Part shown: piece after piece, positions 30,105 through 42,398 of the stretch
Numbering within the stretch: position 1 is the stretch's first letter
How the letters are laid out: each line of letters starts with the position of its first letter
Assembly (NCBI GenBank): GCA_015228815.1
Contig: JADGCV010000024.1
Span: forward strand, 1-64,000
Origin: Magnetococcales bacterium
Lineage (GTDB): Bacteria; Pseudomonadota; Magnetococcia; Magnetococcales; UBA8363
Direction: 5' to 3'
DNA length: 64,000 nt
Made by a program: the position numbers and the translations under genes
Notes under the pieces: model-generated
Database searches by the model: none
What the model saw: only the letters and a program-made list of their open reading frames with translations
Told to the model about the DNA's origin: nothing

Positions 30105-31202
30105 ATGCGTTTCATCGATCTGCAAACCCAATACGAAAACTACAAGGAAGAAATGGATCGCGCCATCGCCGAAGTCCTCTCTTCCTGCCAATTCATCAAC
30201 GGTCCACAGGTGGCAAAACTTGAATCGACGCTGGCCGGTTATGTCGGAGTTCGCGAAGGGATCGGTTTTTCCTCGGGAACCGACAGCCTTCTGGCGGTGC
30301 TCATGGCCTGGTCCATCGGTCCCGGCGACGAGGTGATCACAAGCCCCTTCACCTTTTTTTCCTCGGCGGAGGTCATCGCCCAGCTGGGTGGCCGGCCCGT
30401 CTTCGTCGATGTGCGGGAGGACACCCTCAACCTTGACCCCGATCTTGTGGAAGCGGCCATCACCTCCCGTACCCGGGCGATCATGCCGGTCAGCATCTTT
30501 GGTCAATGCGCCGACATGACACGAATTCAAGCCATAGCCCGCAACCACAATCTCAAATGCCTGGAAGACGGCTGTCAATCCTTCGGCGCGACCCACCAGG
30601 GTCACCACTCATGCAGCCAGGCCCACGCCGGAGCGACCTCCTTCTTTCCCGCCAAATCGCTCGGATGTTACGGCGATGGCGGCATGGTGTTCACCGATGA
30701 TGGTGACCTGGCGGTCCTGTTGCGCAGCATTCGCGAACACGGACAGAAGGTTCGCTACCATCATCAACGTCTTGGCATGAACGGTCGTCTGGATACCATG
30801 CAGGCGGCGGTACTGCTGGTCAAGTTTGCCCATTTCGAGGATGAGATCGCCCGGCGGCAGAACATTGCCCGGCACTACATGAATCACCTGCCCGAGGGGA
30901 TCCGCGGACCGGTCGTCCTGCCGGAAAACCGCAGCGTCTTTTCCCAGTTCACCATCCGTACCGCCCATCGTGACCAGATCCAGGCCGCCCTGCAACAGGA
31001 AGGCATTCCCACCGCCATTCACTATCCCGTCCCGTTGCACCATCAACCGGTGTTTTCCGGACTTCAACCGCACAGCCCCCTTCCCGTCGCCACCCGGGCA
31101 GCGCAAGAGGTTCTCTCCCTCCCCATGCATCCCTTCCTGACCGAGGCCCAGCAGGACCGGGTGCTCGATGCCCTGACCCGGGCGGTCGCGTCATGCCGTT
31201 GA
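30105..31202 (+). CDS. DegT/DnrJ/EryC1/StrS aminotransferase
   Basis: A 365-residue PLP sugar aminotransferase that typically installs an amino group on a nucleotide-linked keto-sugar. Signatures: MRFIDLQTQYENYKEEMDRAI, GFSSGTDSLLAVLMAW, VITSPFTFFSSAE, LEDGCQSFGATHQGH and the lysine in SFFPAKSLGCYGDGGMVF, plus RLGMNGRLDTMQAAVL. It resembles the WbpE/WlbC-type group acting on UDP-sugars for surface polysaccharide. No other sugar-nucleotide gene is adjacent; it may be linked with the TPR/glycosyltransferase elsewhere in the window only by theme. Confidence 0.87.
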   Translation: MRFIDLQTQYENYKEEMDRAIAEVLSSCQFINGPQVAKLESTLAGYVGVREGIGFSSGTDSLLAVLMAWSIGPGDEVITSPFTFFSSAEVIAQLGGRPVFVDVREDTLNLDPDLVEAAITSRTRAIMPVSIFGQCADMTRIQAIARNHNLKCLEDGCQSFGATHQGHHSCSQAHAGATSFFPAKSLGCYGDGGMVFTDDGDLAVLLRSIREHGQKVRYHHQRLGMNGRLDTMQAAVLLVKFAHFEDEIARRQNIARHYMNHLPEGIRGPVVLPENRSVFSQFTIRTAHRDQIQAALQQEGIPTAIHYPVPLHHQPVFSGLQPHSPLPVATRAAQEVLSLPMHPFLTEAQQDRVLDALTRAVASCR

Positions 31203-31429
31203 ACGATGAAACAGGGGGTGATGATTCCACGGCCTTGATCATGATGGGCCAGCAACTGGAATCGCTCTACCAGGCGTTGCTCAAAGTACCCCGCGCCACC
31301 GGGGATCACACCGATCTGTGCCGCATGCACAATCGGGGTCTTTCTCCCGCAAGCGATGAACAGTGCCGTTGCCATGTCGGACCGGTCCGGGCCGCCCTGG
31401 CGCGGTATCGGTTGTGGAAAGATGGTTGA
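31193..31429 (+). CDS. Small hypothetical protein overlapping the DegT gene
   Basis: A 78-residue protein starting at ATG 31193, overlapping the DegT stop by ten bases and ending 12 bases before priA. It is rich in Cys and His in the middle (DLCRMHNRG...EQCRCHVGPVRAAL), which could bind metal. No recognised family. Tight packing in the gene string supports it being real. Confidence 0.5.
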   Translation: MPLNDETGGDDSTALIMMGQQLESLYQALLKVPRATGDHTDLCRMHNRGLSPASDEQCRCHVGPVRAALARYRLWKDG

Positions 31430-31441
31430 CAGGCAACCATC

Positions 31442-33661
31442 ATGTTTGTGGAAATCGCCCTTCCGGGTCCGCTGAATACTTTTTTTACGTATTCTCTCCC
31501 CGAATCGCTTCACCACTGCCAACCGGGATCGCTGGCACTGGTTCCGGTAGGGCGCGGTCAACGGGTCGGGGTCGTCTGGCATATTCTGGAACAGCCGCAA
31601 TGGACCGGAGGCAGCATCCGTCCCATTCTTGATCTTCTGTCCCCGAAACCGCTGTTCGATGCCGAGCTGATGGATTTGCTCGAATGGATCAGCCGTTATT
31701 ATCTGTGCCCCATCGGCCTGGTCATCGCCGCCGCCATGCCCTCGCATCTGCGCTTCGAGGCCCAGAGACGGGTTCATTGGGTCGGCGACGACCAACCCGC
31801 GACCGCCGATTCAATTCCCCTGGCAACCCTGTTCAAAAAACAAAAAAGCCTGACACTCGCAACCCTGAAACGCCACATGGGAAGCCGGGGACTGGAAAAG
31901 AAACTTCAGACCCTGGAAAAACAGGGAATCGTCCGTCTGGAAACACGCTATCGCCCACGCCATGCCCACGAAACAACCCGCGAACCGGTAACCTGGCCCG
32001 CCCCCGGCGATCAACTTCATCAGGATCAGACACCGCCATCATTGAACGCCGAACAACATGCCGCCGTCGAATATTTGACAAGCGCATTGAAGGAGCGGAT
32101 CTTTCGTCCGTTTCTCCTGGAAGGGGTGACCGGCAGCGGCAAGACCGAGGTCTATTTTCGGATTGTCGAAACCTGTCTCGATCTTGGCCGCCAGGTATTG
32201 ATGCTGGTCCCGGAAATCGGTCTGACGCCGCAGATGGTGCAACGTTATCGGGAACGGTTTCGCAGCGAATTGGCACTGTTTCACTCCGGGATGGGAGATC
32301 GACAACGGTTCGATGCCTGGCAGAATCTTCGATCGGGACGGGCAAGAGTGGTCATCGGAACCCGCAGCGCCCTTTTTGCCCCATTCCCCGATCTTGGACT
32401 GGTCATCGTGGATGAAGAACACGACACCTCCTACAAACAGGAAGGGTCGGTCCCTTATCATGGTCGCGATATGGCGGTCGTCCGGGCACGAAGAGCGGGG
32501 GCACTTTTGATTCTGGGAAGCGCCACCCCTTCGATGGAAAGCCTGTACAACGCCCAGACAGGACGGTTCACCCATCTCAAGCTCAACCATCGCGCCACCG
32601 GCGCTACACTTCCCACCATTCGGACAATCCACCTGGGACAAAAAGAAAACCAAAGGTTAAACGGCAAACATTCCCTGATCAGCCGTCCCCTGGAAGAGGC
32701 CGTGCGTCAGACCCTCGATTCCGGGTTTCAGACGTTGTTGTTTCTCAACCGCCGCGGTTGGGCACCCTCGTTATTGTGCCATCGCTGCGGCCACGCGGTC
32801 ATGTGTCCCAATTGCTCGGTCACCCTGACCTGGCACGAAAAGAAAAAACGGCTCATCTGTCATTATTGCGATCATCGGCAACCGCCGATGGATGTCTGCC
32901 CCGATTGTGGTCAATTGAGTCTGTTTTTCTTCGGACCGGGCACGGAACAACTGGAGCAGGAAACCCGCCACTGTTTTCCCAAGGCACGCATCGTCCGCAT
33001 CGACCGGGACTCGGTCGGGAGTCGGGAAATCGATCTGGAACATACCTTGAAGGCTTTTCATGATGGGGCGCTCGACATCCTGGTCGGCACGCAGATGACC
33101 GCCAAAGGGCATCATTTTCCCCGGTTGGCGCTGGTCGGGATCGTCCTGGCGGAAAGCGCCCTCTGGCAACCCGATTTTCGTGCCGCCGAACGGACCTGTC
33201 AATTGCTCACCCAGGTGGCAGGGCGGGCCGGACGCGAAGAAGTCCCTGGACGGGTATTGATTCAAACCTTCGATCCGGATCATTATGCCCTGGCGGCAGT
33301 GGTACGCAACGATCGTGACGGGTTCATCACCCGGGAATTGGCCTTGCGACGCGAAATCGGTTATCCCCCGTTCCAAAGATTGGCCCTGCTCCGTTTTTCG
33401 TCGCTCGTCCAAGAGGAGGGAGAACATTTTGGTCGCCGGCTCATGGAAAACCTTACCTCCTTTACCCAGGCGACGCTTCTCGGACCGGCCCCCTCACCCC
33501 TGTTCAAACTCAGGGGCCGTTTTCGCTGGCAATTGTTGATCAAGGAGAACCCCGGCACCCGGTTGCATGAATCGTTGGCCCCTCTGCTTGGGACGGCCCG
33601 GTCCCTGGCAACGAAAACCATTCGTATCGATCTGGATGTCGATCCCCATTCTTTCCTATAG
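31442..33661 (+). CDS. priA: Primosomal protein N' (replication restart helicase PriA)
   Basis: A 739-residue superfamily-2 helicase that reloads DnaB at stalled forks. N-terminal 3'-DNA-binding domain (FVEIALPGPLNTFFTYSLPE), Walker A LLEGVTGSGKTEVYFRI, DEAH-type IVDEEHDTSYKQ, the double zinc site with pairs CHRCG, CPNC, CHYC and CPDCG, and motif VI QVAGRAGREEVPG. ATG at 31442 gives the standard N-terminus. Length is normal. Confidence 0.96.
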   Translation: MFVEIALPGPLNTFFTYSLPESLHHCQPGSLALVPVGRGQRVGVVWHILEQPQWTGGSIRPILDLLSPKPLFDAELMDLLEWISRYYLCPIGLVIAAAMPSHLRFEAQRRVHWVGDDQPATADSIPLATLFKKQKSLTLATLKRHMGSRGLEKKLQTLEKQGIVRLETRYRPRHAHETTREPVTWPAPGDQLHQDQTPPSLNAEQHAAVEYLTSALKERIFRPFLLEGVTGSGKTEVYFRIVETCLDLGRQVLMLVPEIGLTPQMVQRYRERFRSELALFHSGMGDRQRFDAWQNLRSGRARVVIGTRSALFAPFPDLGLVIVDEEHDTSYKQEGSVPYHGRDMAVVRARRAGALLILGSATPSMESLYNAQTGRFTHLKLNHRATGATLPTIRTIHLGQKENQRLNGKHSLISRPLEEAVRQTLDSGFQTLLFLNRRGWAPSLLCHRCGHAVMCPNCSVTLTWHEKKKRLICHYCDHRQPPMDVCPDCGQLSLFFFGPGTEQLEQETRHCFPKARIVRIDRDSVGSREIDLEHTLKAFHDGALDILVGTQMTAKGHHFPRLALVGIVLAESALWQPDFRAAERTCQLLTQVAGRAGREEVPGRVLIQTFDPDHYALAAVVRNDRDGFITRELALRREIGYPPFQRLALLRFSSLVQEEGEHFGRRLMENLTSFTQATLLGPAPSPLFKLRGRFRWQLLIKENPGTRLHESLAPLLGTARSLATKTIRIDLDVDPHSFL

Positions 33662-33738
33662 CGATCCCATCGTTTAAAATGTCACTGACAGGATCGGGTC
33701 TCGACGAATCGACGAACAATAAAGAGGAAAATCCCCCC

Positions 33739-34251
33739 ATGGCCGTGCTGCCGATACTGACCGCCCCGGACCGGCGGCTGAAACAGAAAGCCCAACCTGT
33801 CGCCGAAGTGAACGCTTCCGTGCGGCAACTTATGGAAAACATGGCCGAAACCATGTATGCCGCCCCCGGAATCGGCCTGGCCGCCCCCCAGGTCGGCATT
33901 TCGTTGAGGGTCATCTGCATCGACCTGGAACACGCCCAGGAAAAACAAGCGAAAAATCCCATCTTCATCGCCAACCCCGTCATCGTTCATGCCGAAGGGG
34001 AAATCTGCTGGAAGGAGGGATGCCTTTCAATCCCGGACTACACCGCCGAGGTCAACCGCGCCTCCCGGGTAATCGTCGAAGGACTCGGTCACGACAACCG
34101 TCCGCTGTCCCTGGAAGGAAACGATCTTTTGGCGGTTTGCCTGCAACACGAAATCGACCACTTGAACGGCAAACTGTTCATCGATCACATCTCGCCGTTG
34201 AAACGATCGATCATCGTGAAAAAATTGAAAAAACAAAAGGAGGATCCCTGA
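33739..34251 (+). CDS. def: Peptide deformylase
   Basis: Removes the formyl group from nascent proteins. 171 residues with the three diagnostic motifs: GIGLAAPQ, EGCLSIP (metal cysteine) and HEIDHLNG (two metal histidines and the catalytic glutamate). The ATG at 33739 gives MAVLPILTAPDRRLK; AAAGAGG lies about eleven bases upstream. Forms the common def-fmt pair, with fmt starting three bases after its stop. Confidence 0.97.
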   Translation: MAVLPILTAPDRRLKQKAQPVAEVNASVRQLMENMAETMYAAPGIGLAAPQVGISLRVICIDLEHAQEKQAKNPIFIANPVIVHAEGEICWKEGCLSIPDYTAEVNRASRVIVEGLGHDNRPLSLEGNDLLAVCLQHEIDHLNGKLFIDHISPLKRSIIVKKLKKQKEDP

Positions 34252-34254
34252 TTC

Positions 34255-35199
34255 ATGAAGCCCATGCGCATCGTCTTCATGGGAACCCCCGATTTTGCCG
34301 TTCCCAGTCTGGCAACACTCCTGACCGGGCCCGATGCCGTTGTCGGTGTGTTCACCCAACCCGACCGGGTCGCCGGTCGCGGAATGCACCTGCAACCCAC
34401 ACCCGTCAAACGTCTCGCCGAGACCCATGGACTTGCGATTCATCAACCGAAAACCCTGCGCCATCCGGAATCGATCGAGTTGTTGCGGCACCTGCAACCC
34501 GACCTTGTCGTCGTGACCGCCTACGGCCTGATCCTCCCCCCCGCCATTCTGTCGATTCCGCCGCATGGATGCATCAACGTCCACGCCTCCCTCCTGCCCC
34601 GATGGCGCGGCGCGGCACCGCTGCAACGGGCAATCCTCGCCGGCGACCAGGAAACAGGGGTCACCATCATGGCCATGGAAGAAGGTTTGGATACCGGTCC
34701 AATTCTGGCAATGGAAACAACCCCCATCGACGAAACCACCACCTGCGGCGGGTTGCATGATCTTCTGGCCCATCAAGGGGCGCGATTGCTGCAAACCACC
34801 ATCGACGCTCTCAAGGAAGGAACCCTTCGATCCCGCCCCCAACCCGCCACGGGAATCACCTACGCCGACAAACTGGGCCAGGAAGATGAATGGATGGACT
34901 GGCAGCGGGACGCCATCTTCCTTCACCGTCAGATTCGCGCCCTCCATCCCATGCCCGGCGCCCGCACCACCTTTCACGGACAACCCCTCAAAATTGACGC
35001 AGCCCTTCCCATGGAAGGAAACTCATCAGGTCAACCGGGAGAAATTCTTTCCCTGGAAAAAGAAGGGTTTGTGGTCGCCTGCGGACGGGGAAAGCTGCGT
35101 GTGACCCAGGTGACCCCCGGCGGCAAGAAAACCATGCCGGCCCACGCCTGGATCCATGGCCGTCATCCGACTCCGGGAACGATTCTGGGACACGAATGA
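34255..35199 (+). CDS. fmt: Methionyl-tRNA formyltransferase
   Basis: Formylates initiator Met-tRNA. 314 residues. RIVFMGTPDFAVPSL, the 10-formyl-THF site HASLLPRWRGAAPLQRAI, DTGPILAMETTPI and a C-terminal OB-like domain (ALHPMPGARTTFHGQPLKI) are present. Tightly coupled to def. Confidence 0.97.
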   Translation: MKPMRIVFMGTPDFAVPSLATLLTGPDAVVGVFTQPDRVAGRGMHLQPTPVKRLAETHGLAIHQPKTLRHPESIELLRHLQPDLVVVTAYGLILPPAILSIPPHGCINVHASLLPRWRGAAPLQRAILAGDQETGVTIMAMEEGLDTGPILAMETTPIDETTTCGGLHDLLAHQGARLLQTTIDALKEGTLRSRPQPATGITYADKLGQEDEWMDWQRDAIFLHRQIRALHPMPGARTTFHGQPLKIDAALPMEGNSSGQPGEILSLEKEGFVVACGRGKLRVTQVTPGGKKTMPAHAWIHGRHPTPGTILGHE

Positions 35200-35340
35200 C
35201 CCGTCACGGAAGTACCTGTCCCCCCCCTGAACGGTGACAGCATGCACTTGCATCCCAATCCGGTCGGTCCGATGATAAGGATCGATCCGGGCAAGACCGG
35301 ACAAATCATTTGCTGCCGACAAGGTTCTCCTGCATCGGTT

Positions 35341-35370
35341 GTTGGCGTCGGGCGGATCGTGGTACACTCA
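35341..35370 (+). promoter_or_regulatory. Possible dnaA promoter
   Basis: TTGTTG (35341-35346) and TACACT (35365-35370), spaced by 18 bases, lie in the 222-base gap between fmt and dnaA. No convincing DnaA boxes (TTATCCACA) or AT-rich unwinding element were found in this gap, so I do not call oriC here. Confidence 0.35.
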
Positions 35371-35421
35371 AGGCCTCTGCCTTCCCGATAAAGACTACCC
35401 GAAACACTCAGGCAATGTTTC

Positions 35422-36852
35422 ATGACGGGTCGCCAACCGCCACCCTTCCGCCGTGAATCCGAATTTGTCGATGGGTTTGAATTGAGCATGGAAGAATTCT
35501 GGGAAAAAACCGTGGCATCGATCAAGGGACAGGTCTCTCCGGAGGTGTACAATCTCTGGATCAAACCCTTGCGACCCGGGAAAAACCTGACCGATGGCCG
35601 GTTGGAAATCCTGTGCCACAACGATTTTGCCGCCGATTACGTCCGCAGTCATTATGGAACACTGCTTGAATCGGCAATGGCCGTGGAACGGGGCACCCAC
35701 CAACCGTTTTTGTTTCGCGCCGACCCCGAACCGAGGCAGAGCAAAGAGGAATCGACCCCCAGGGAGCCCCGACCGGAAACAAAGACCGGGCTGGGCGCGC
35801 GCGGGAAAACGAACGCACCGGCTCCCGTTCAGGTCATGGGTCTCCTGGAACGCTATACCTTCGATTCGTTTGTCGTCGGCGCCTGCAACCAGTTTGCCCA
35901 TGCCGCCGCCTCGCGCGTGGCGGATGGTCCGCCCCTGGTCTACAACCCGCTCTACATGCACGGCGGCACCGGTCTGGGAAAAACCCATCTGCTGCATGCC
36001 ATCGGTCACAAGGTGCTCAAGGAACGGCCCGAAGTGAAAATCTGCTCTATTTCCTCGGAAAAGTTCATGACTCTGTTCATCGACTACACCCGCATGGGAC
36101 GGGTCAACGATTTTAAAAGCCAGTTCCGCGGCGTGGACATGCTGCTGGTGGACGACATCCATTTTTTCGCCGGCAAGAAAGGGACCCAGGAAGAATTCTT
36201 CCATACATTCAATGCCCTGTACGGCGACGCCAAACAGATCGTTCTGACCTCCGACAGCCTGCCCCAGGACATGCTCCTGGACGAGCGGTTGCGCTCGCGG
36301 TTTGCCCAGGGGCTGGTGGTGGACCTGCATCCCCCCGATCTGGAAACGCGGGTGGCGATCCTCAAGAAGAAGGCGATCATGGAAGGGATCGATTTACAGG
36401 ATGATGTCGCATTCTTCCTGGCCGATGCGATCCAGACCAATGTTCGCGAACTGGAAGGGGCCTTGATCCGGGTATGCGCCCTGGCCTCGATGGAGAAGGT
36501 GCCGATCACGATGGCGCTGGTCAAGGAGAGCATGCGCAACACGATGCGCAATCCCGACCGCCGTATCATCGCCATCGAGGAAATCCAGCGGACAGTGGCA
36601 ACCTTCTACAAGATTTCCCCGATGGATCTGCGATCCAACAAACGGTCGCGGGAATTCAGTCATCCGCGGCAGATCGCGATGTATCTGTGCAAGAAACTGA
36701 CGAACCATTCCTATCCCGAAATCGGTGAACAATTCGGTGGCCGCGATCACACCACGGTGCTCTATGCCGTGGGCCGGGTCAACGAACGGCAATCGGAAGA
36801 TTCGATTCTGGCCAGGCAACTGCAATCGCTCACGGAAATGTTGAGCAACTGA
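35422..36852 (+). CDS. dnaA: Chromosomal replication initiator protein DnaA
   Basis: AAA+ ATPase that opens the origin. 476 residues: domain I (FWEKTVASIKGQVSPEVYNLWIKPL), a short charged domain II, domain III with Walker A GGTGLGKTHLLHAIGH, Walker B LLVDDIHFFAGK, sensor I VLTSDSLP and the Arg-finger-bearing LRSRFAQGL, and domain IV with the DnaA-box helix-turn-helix GGRDHTTVLYAVGRV. An ATG at 35488 (MEEFWEKTV) is an alternative start that would trim 22 residues. Heads dnaA-dnaN-recF-gyrB. Confidence 0.97.
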   Translation: MTGRQPPPFRRESEFVDGFELSMEEFWEKTVASIKGQVSPEVYNLWIKPLRPGKNLTDGRLEILCHNDFAADYVRSHYGTLLESAMAVERGTHQPFLFRADPEPRQSKEESTPREPRPETKTGLGARGKTNAPAPVQVMGLLERYTFDSFVVGACNQFAHAAASRVADGPPLVYNPLYMHGGTGLGKTHLLHAIGHKVLKERPEVKICSISSEKFMTLFIDYTRMGRVNDFKSQFRGVDMLLVDDIHFFAGKKGTQEEFFHTFNALYGDAKQIVLTSDSLPQDMLLDERLRSRFAQGLVVDLHPPDLETRVAILKKKAIMEGIDLQDDVAFFLADAIQTNVRELEGALIRVCALASMEKVPITMALVKESMRNTMRNPDRRIIAIEEIQRTVATFYKISPMDLRSNKRSREFSHPRQIAMYLCKKLTNHSYPEIGEQFGGRDHTTVLYAVGRVNERQSEDSILARQLQSLTEMLSN

Positions 36853-36879
36853 CGACATCTTACGCCAAGGTCCCCCACC

Positions 36880-38001
36880 ATGGAATTCCATATTCAAAAA
36901 GATCCATTTCTCAAAGCCCTTTCCCGGATTCAGACGGTCGTCGAGAGACGCAACACCATGACGATGCTGGGAACGGCGCTGCTGGAGGCCACCGAGGGAC
37001 GCATCGTCCTGTCGGCGACCGACCTGGAAGTCAGCCTGCGTACCGTCTGCAACGCCGAGGTTGCCTGGGAAGGCTCCATGGCGCTCAATGCCAAAACCCT
37101 GTTCGAAATCGTCCGCGAACTGCCGCCGGTCGATGTCCATCTGCGGATGGAATCGGAAACACGCCTCATCCTGCGTGCGGGACGGGCGCGGTTTGAACTG
37201 GCGGGATTTCCGGTCGCCGAATTTCCCAAGATTCCCCAGGCGGAAGGGGAACGTTTTCATTTTGAACGGTCGATGCTGGCGGAAATGTTCGCCATGACCC
37301 ATTTTGCCATGTCCTCGGATGACAGCCGTTTCACCCTCAACGGGGTGCTGTTGCAAATGTCTCCGGCCACCGAAGAGGAAAGCACCCCCAAAGTGCGAAT
37401 GGTGGCGACCGATACCCACCGCCTGGCCATGGTGGAAAAACCACTGGTCAAGGATCTTGGAGAATTGCGAGAGGTGATCATACCCAAGAAGGCGGTCCAC
37501 GAAATGCGCAAGATTCTCGACGAGGACGAAGAATCCCTGGAAATCATCATGGGCAGCGCGCACATTCAATTCATCAAACCCGAATTGACCCTGGTTTCCA
37601 AACTGGTGCAGGGACGTTTTCCCGATTACCGGCGGGTGATCCCGGCGCACAATACCCTGAAGCTGAGCATGGATCGACAGGAACTTGACAGCGTCGTCAA
37701 GCGCATCTCGGTGTTGAGCCACGAAAAATCGCGGGGTATTCGTTTGCATGTCGCGGGTTCCTTGATGAAAATCTCCTCGAACAATCCGGAACAGGAGGCG
37801 GGCGAAGAGGAAATCACCGTTCAGTTCGACAGACAGGATCCGTTTGCCATCGGTTTCAATGCCCGATATCTGCGAGATATTCTGACCGCCATGGACGGAG
37901 CGGAAGTCCGGTTCATGTTCAGCGACGACGCATCGCCCGCCCTTGTATTCGATGCAAACCGCAACGATGCCCTGTTCGTGCTGATGCCCATGAGGGTTTG
38001 A
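36880..38001 (+). CDS. dnaN: DNA polymerase III beta subunit (sliding clamp)
   Basis: 373-residue ring clamp subunit with three repeated clamp domains. MEFHIQKDPFLKALSRIQTVVERRNTMTMLG, FVATDTHRLA-type VATDTHRLAMVEK, FPDYRRVIPAHNTLKL and the C-terminal LMPMRV (client peptide pocket end) are characteristic. Starts 27 bases after dnaA. Confidence 0.97.
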   Translation: MEFHIQKDPFLKALSRIQTVVERRNTMTMLGTALLEATEGRIVLSATDLEVSLRTVCNAEVAWEGSMALNAKTLFEIVRELPPVDVHLRMESETRLILRAGRARFELAGFPVAEFPKIPQAEGERFHFERSMLAEMFAMTHFAMSSDDSRFTLNGVLLQMSPATEEESTPKVRMVATDTHRLAMVEKPLVKDLGELREVIIPKKAVHEMRKILDEDEESLEIIMGSAHIQFIKPELTLVSKLVQGRFPDYRRVIPAHNTLKLSMDRQELDSVVKRISVLSHEKSRGIRLHVAGSLMKISSNNPEQEAGEEEITVQFDRQDPFAIGFNARYLRDILTAMDGAEVRFMFSDDASPALVFDANRNDALFVLMPMRV

Positions 38002-38016
38002 AACGCCGGATGGATC

Positions 38017-41575
<3,559 letters not shown>

Positions 41576-41576
<1 letters not shown>

Positions 41577-42097
41577 TGACCGGGCCTGAAGGAATCGACG
41601 TGACGCCCATCCCTTGGATCATACCCGTGACTACCCCCCTGGGGCCGCTCTGGGGGGGAATGAGCGAGGATGGCGTCCTGATTCTTTCCTTCACCCCCCT
41701 CGCCACCGCCGTCACCCGCCATGGCGCGCCTCCCTTTGCCGGTCCGTTGCGCTCGTGGCTGGCAGACTATTTTGCCCAACGCTTCCGCCCGCCCGATTTT
41801 CCATTGCGACCGAAGGGAACGCTTTTTCAACATCGGGTGTGGTCGGAGGTATCGGGAATCGCCGCCGGGGAGACCCGGACCTATGGAGCGCTCGCCACCC
41901 GACTCGACACCGCACCCCGGGCCATCGGTCGGGCGATGGCGGCCAATCCCCTGCCATTGTTGATCCCCTGCCATCGGGTCATCGCCGCCGATGGCTCGAT
42001 CGGCGGCTACAGCGGCGGCGACGGCAGCTCAACCAAACGGTGGCTGCTGCGCCGGGAAGGGTGTTCGGGTATCGAAGAAGAACATGATGCCCTGTAG
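41576..42097 (+). CDS. ogt: Methylated-DNA--protein-cysteine methyltransferase
   Basis: Suicide repair enzyme taking the alkyl group from O6-alkylguanine. 173 residues; LIPCHRVIAADGSIGGYSGG contains the acceptor cysteine motif PCHR and the substrate loop, and the helix-turn-helix segment YGALATRLDTAPRAIGRAMAANPLP precedes it. The ATG at 41576 uses the last base of the gyrB TGA (TGATG), implying coupling with gyrB. A hairpin terminator lies about 90 bases downstream. Confidence 0.93.
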
Positions 42098-42184
42098 GCA
42101 AAATATTAAAACCAAAATCTTTTGGGATTGCATCCCCAAACCCCTGCCGGGGGGATATAAAGTCAAATTCAAAATCAAAACCCT

Positions 42185-42212
42185 GGGGGCAATCCCTTAA
42201 GCCCCCTTTTTT
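42185..42212 (+). terminator. Rho-independent terminator after ogt
   Basis: GGGGGC (42185-42190), ten-base loop, GCCCCC (42201-42206), then six T and a TC-rich tract. It closes the replication block. The surrounding 42110-42240 has fragments similar to the dispersed C/G-rich repeats seen elsewhere (for example CCCCAAACCCC and a TTTATTTTTCCGAGGCATG end like that near 15090-15116), but no gene. Confidence 0.75.
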
Positions 42213-42303
42213 CTTTCAATCATTTATTTTTCCGAGGCATGAACAGAACGATCCATCCGCCCGGTTCGCCGCATCCTCCGCGATCAAATCCGATTCATCC
42301 ATA

Positions 42304-42325
42304 GTCCACATGGCGTCCACATGGA
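42304..42325 (+). promoter_or_regulatory. Tandem 11-bp direct repeats upstream of the CRISPR operon
   Basis: GTCCACATGGC (42304-42314) is followed at once by GTCCACATGGA (42315-42325). The repeat length equals about one helical turn, so two protein molecules could bind the same face just upstream of the probable -35 region. GTCCACATGGAC is also nearly self-complementary. No regulator is known to fit this site. Confidence 0.5.
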
Positions 42326-42330
42326 CGCGA

Positions 42331-42358
42331 TGGACCCGTTTGGAAAACATGTTATACT
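42331..42358 (+). promoter_or_regulatory. Probable promoter of the type III-A operon
   Basis: TATACT (42353-42358) is a good -10 match. TGGACC (42331-42336), 16 bases upstream, is a four-of-six -35 match. The element sits between the tandem repeats and the inverted repeat, about 35-45 bases before the first cas start codon. Confidence 0.45.
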
Positions 42359-42359
42359 T

Positions 42360-42390
42360 CTCCTCAATGTGCTGAAATACTATTGAGGAG
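42360..42390 (+). promoter_or_regulatory. Inverted repeat that sequesters the ribosome site of the first cas gene
   Basis: CTCCTCAAT (42360-42368) is exactly complementary to ATTGAGGAG (42382-42390), separated by 13 bases. The right arm contains the Shine-Dalgarno GAGGAG, eight bases before the TTG start at 42399. In RNA the arms would form a hairpin hiding the ribosome site; in DNA the palindrome lies directly after the -10 and could be an operator. The first gene encodes a protein with a C-terminal winged-helix-like region, so autoregulation is conceivable. Confidence 0.6.
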
Positions 42391-42398
42391 TATCATCA

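Noticed and set aside
35200-35421. Chromosomal origin (oriC) upstream of dnaA
   Set aside because: No cluster of DnaA boxes and no AT-rich unwinding region. Only one near-match box was found, at the end of recF (39120-39128).
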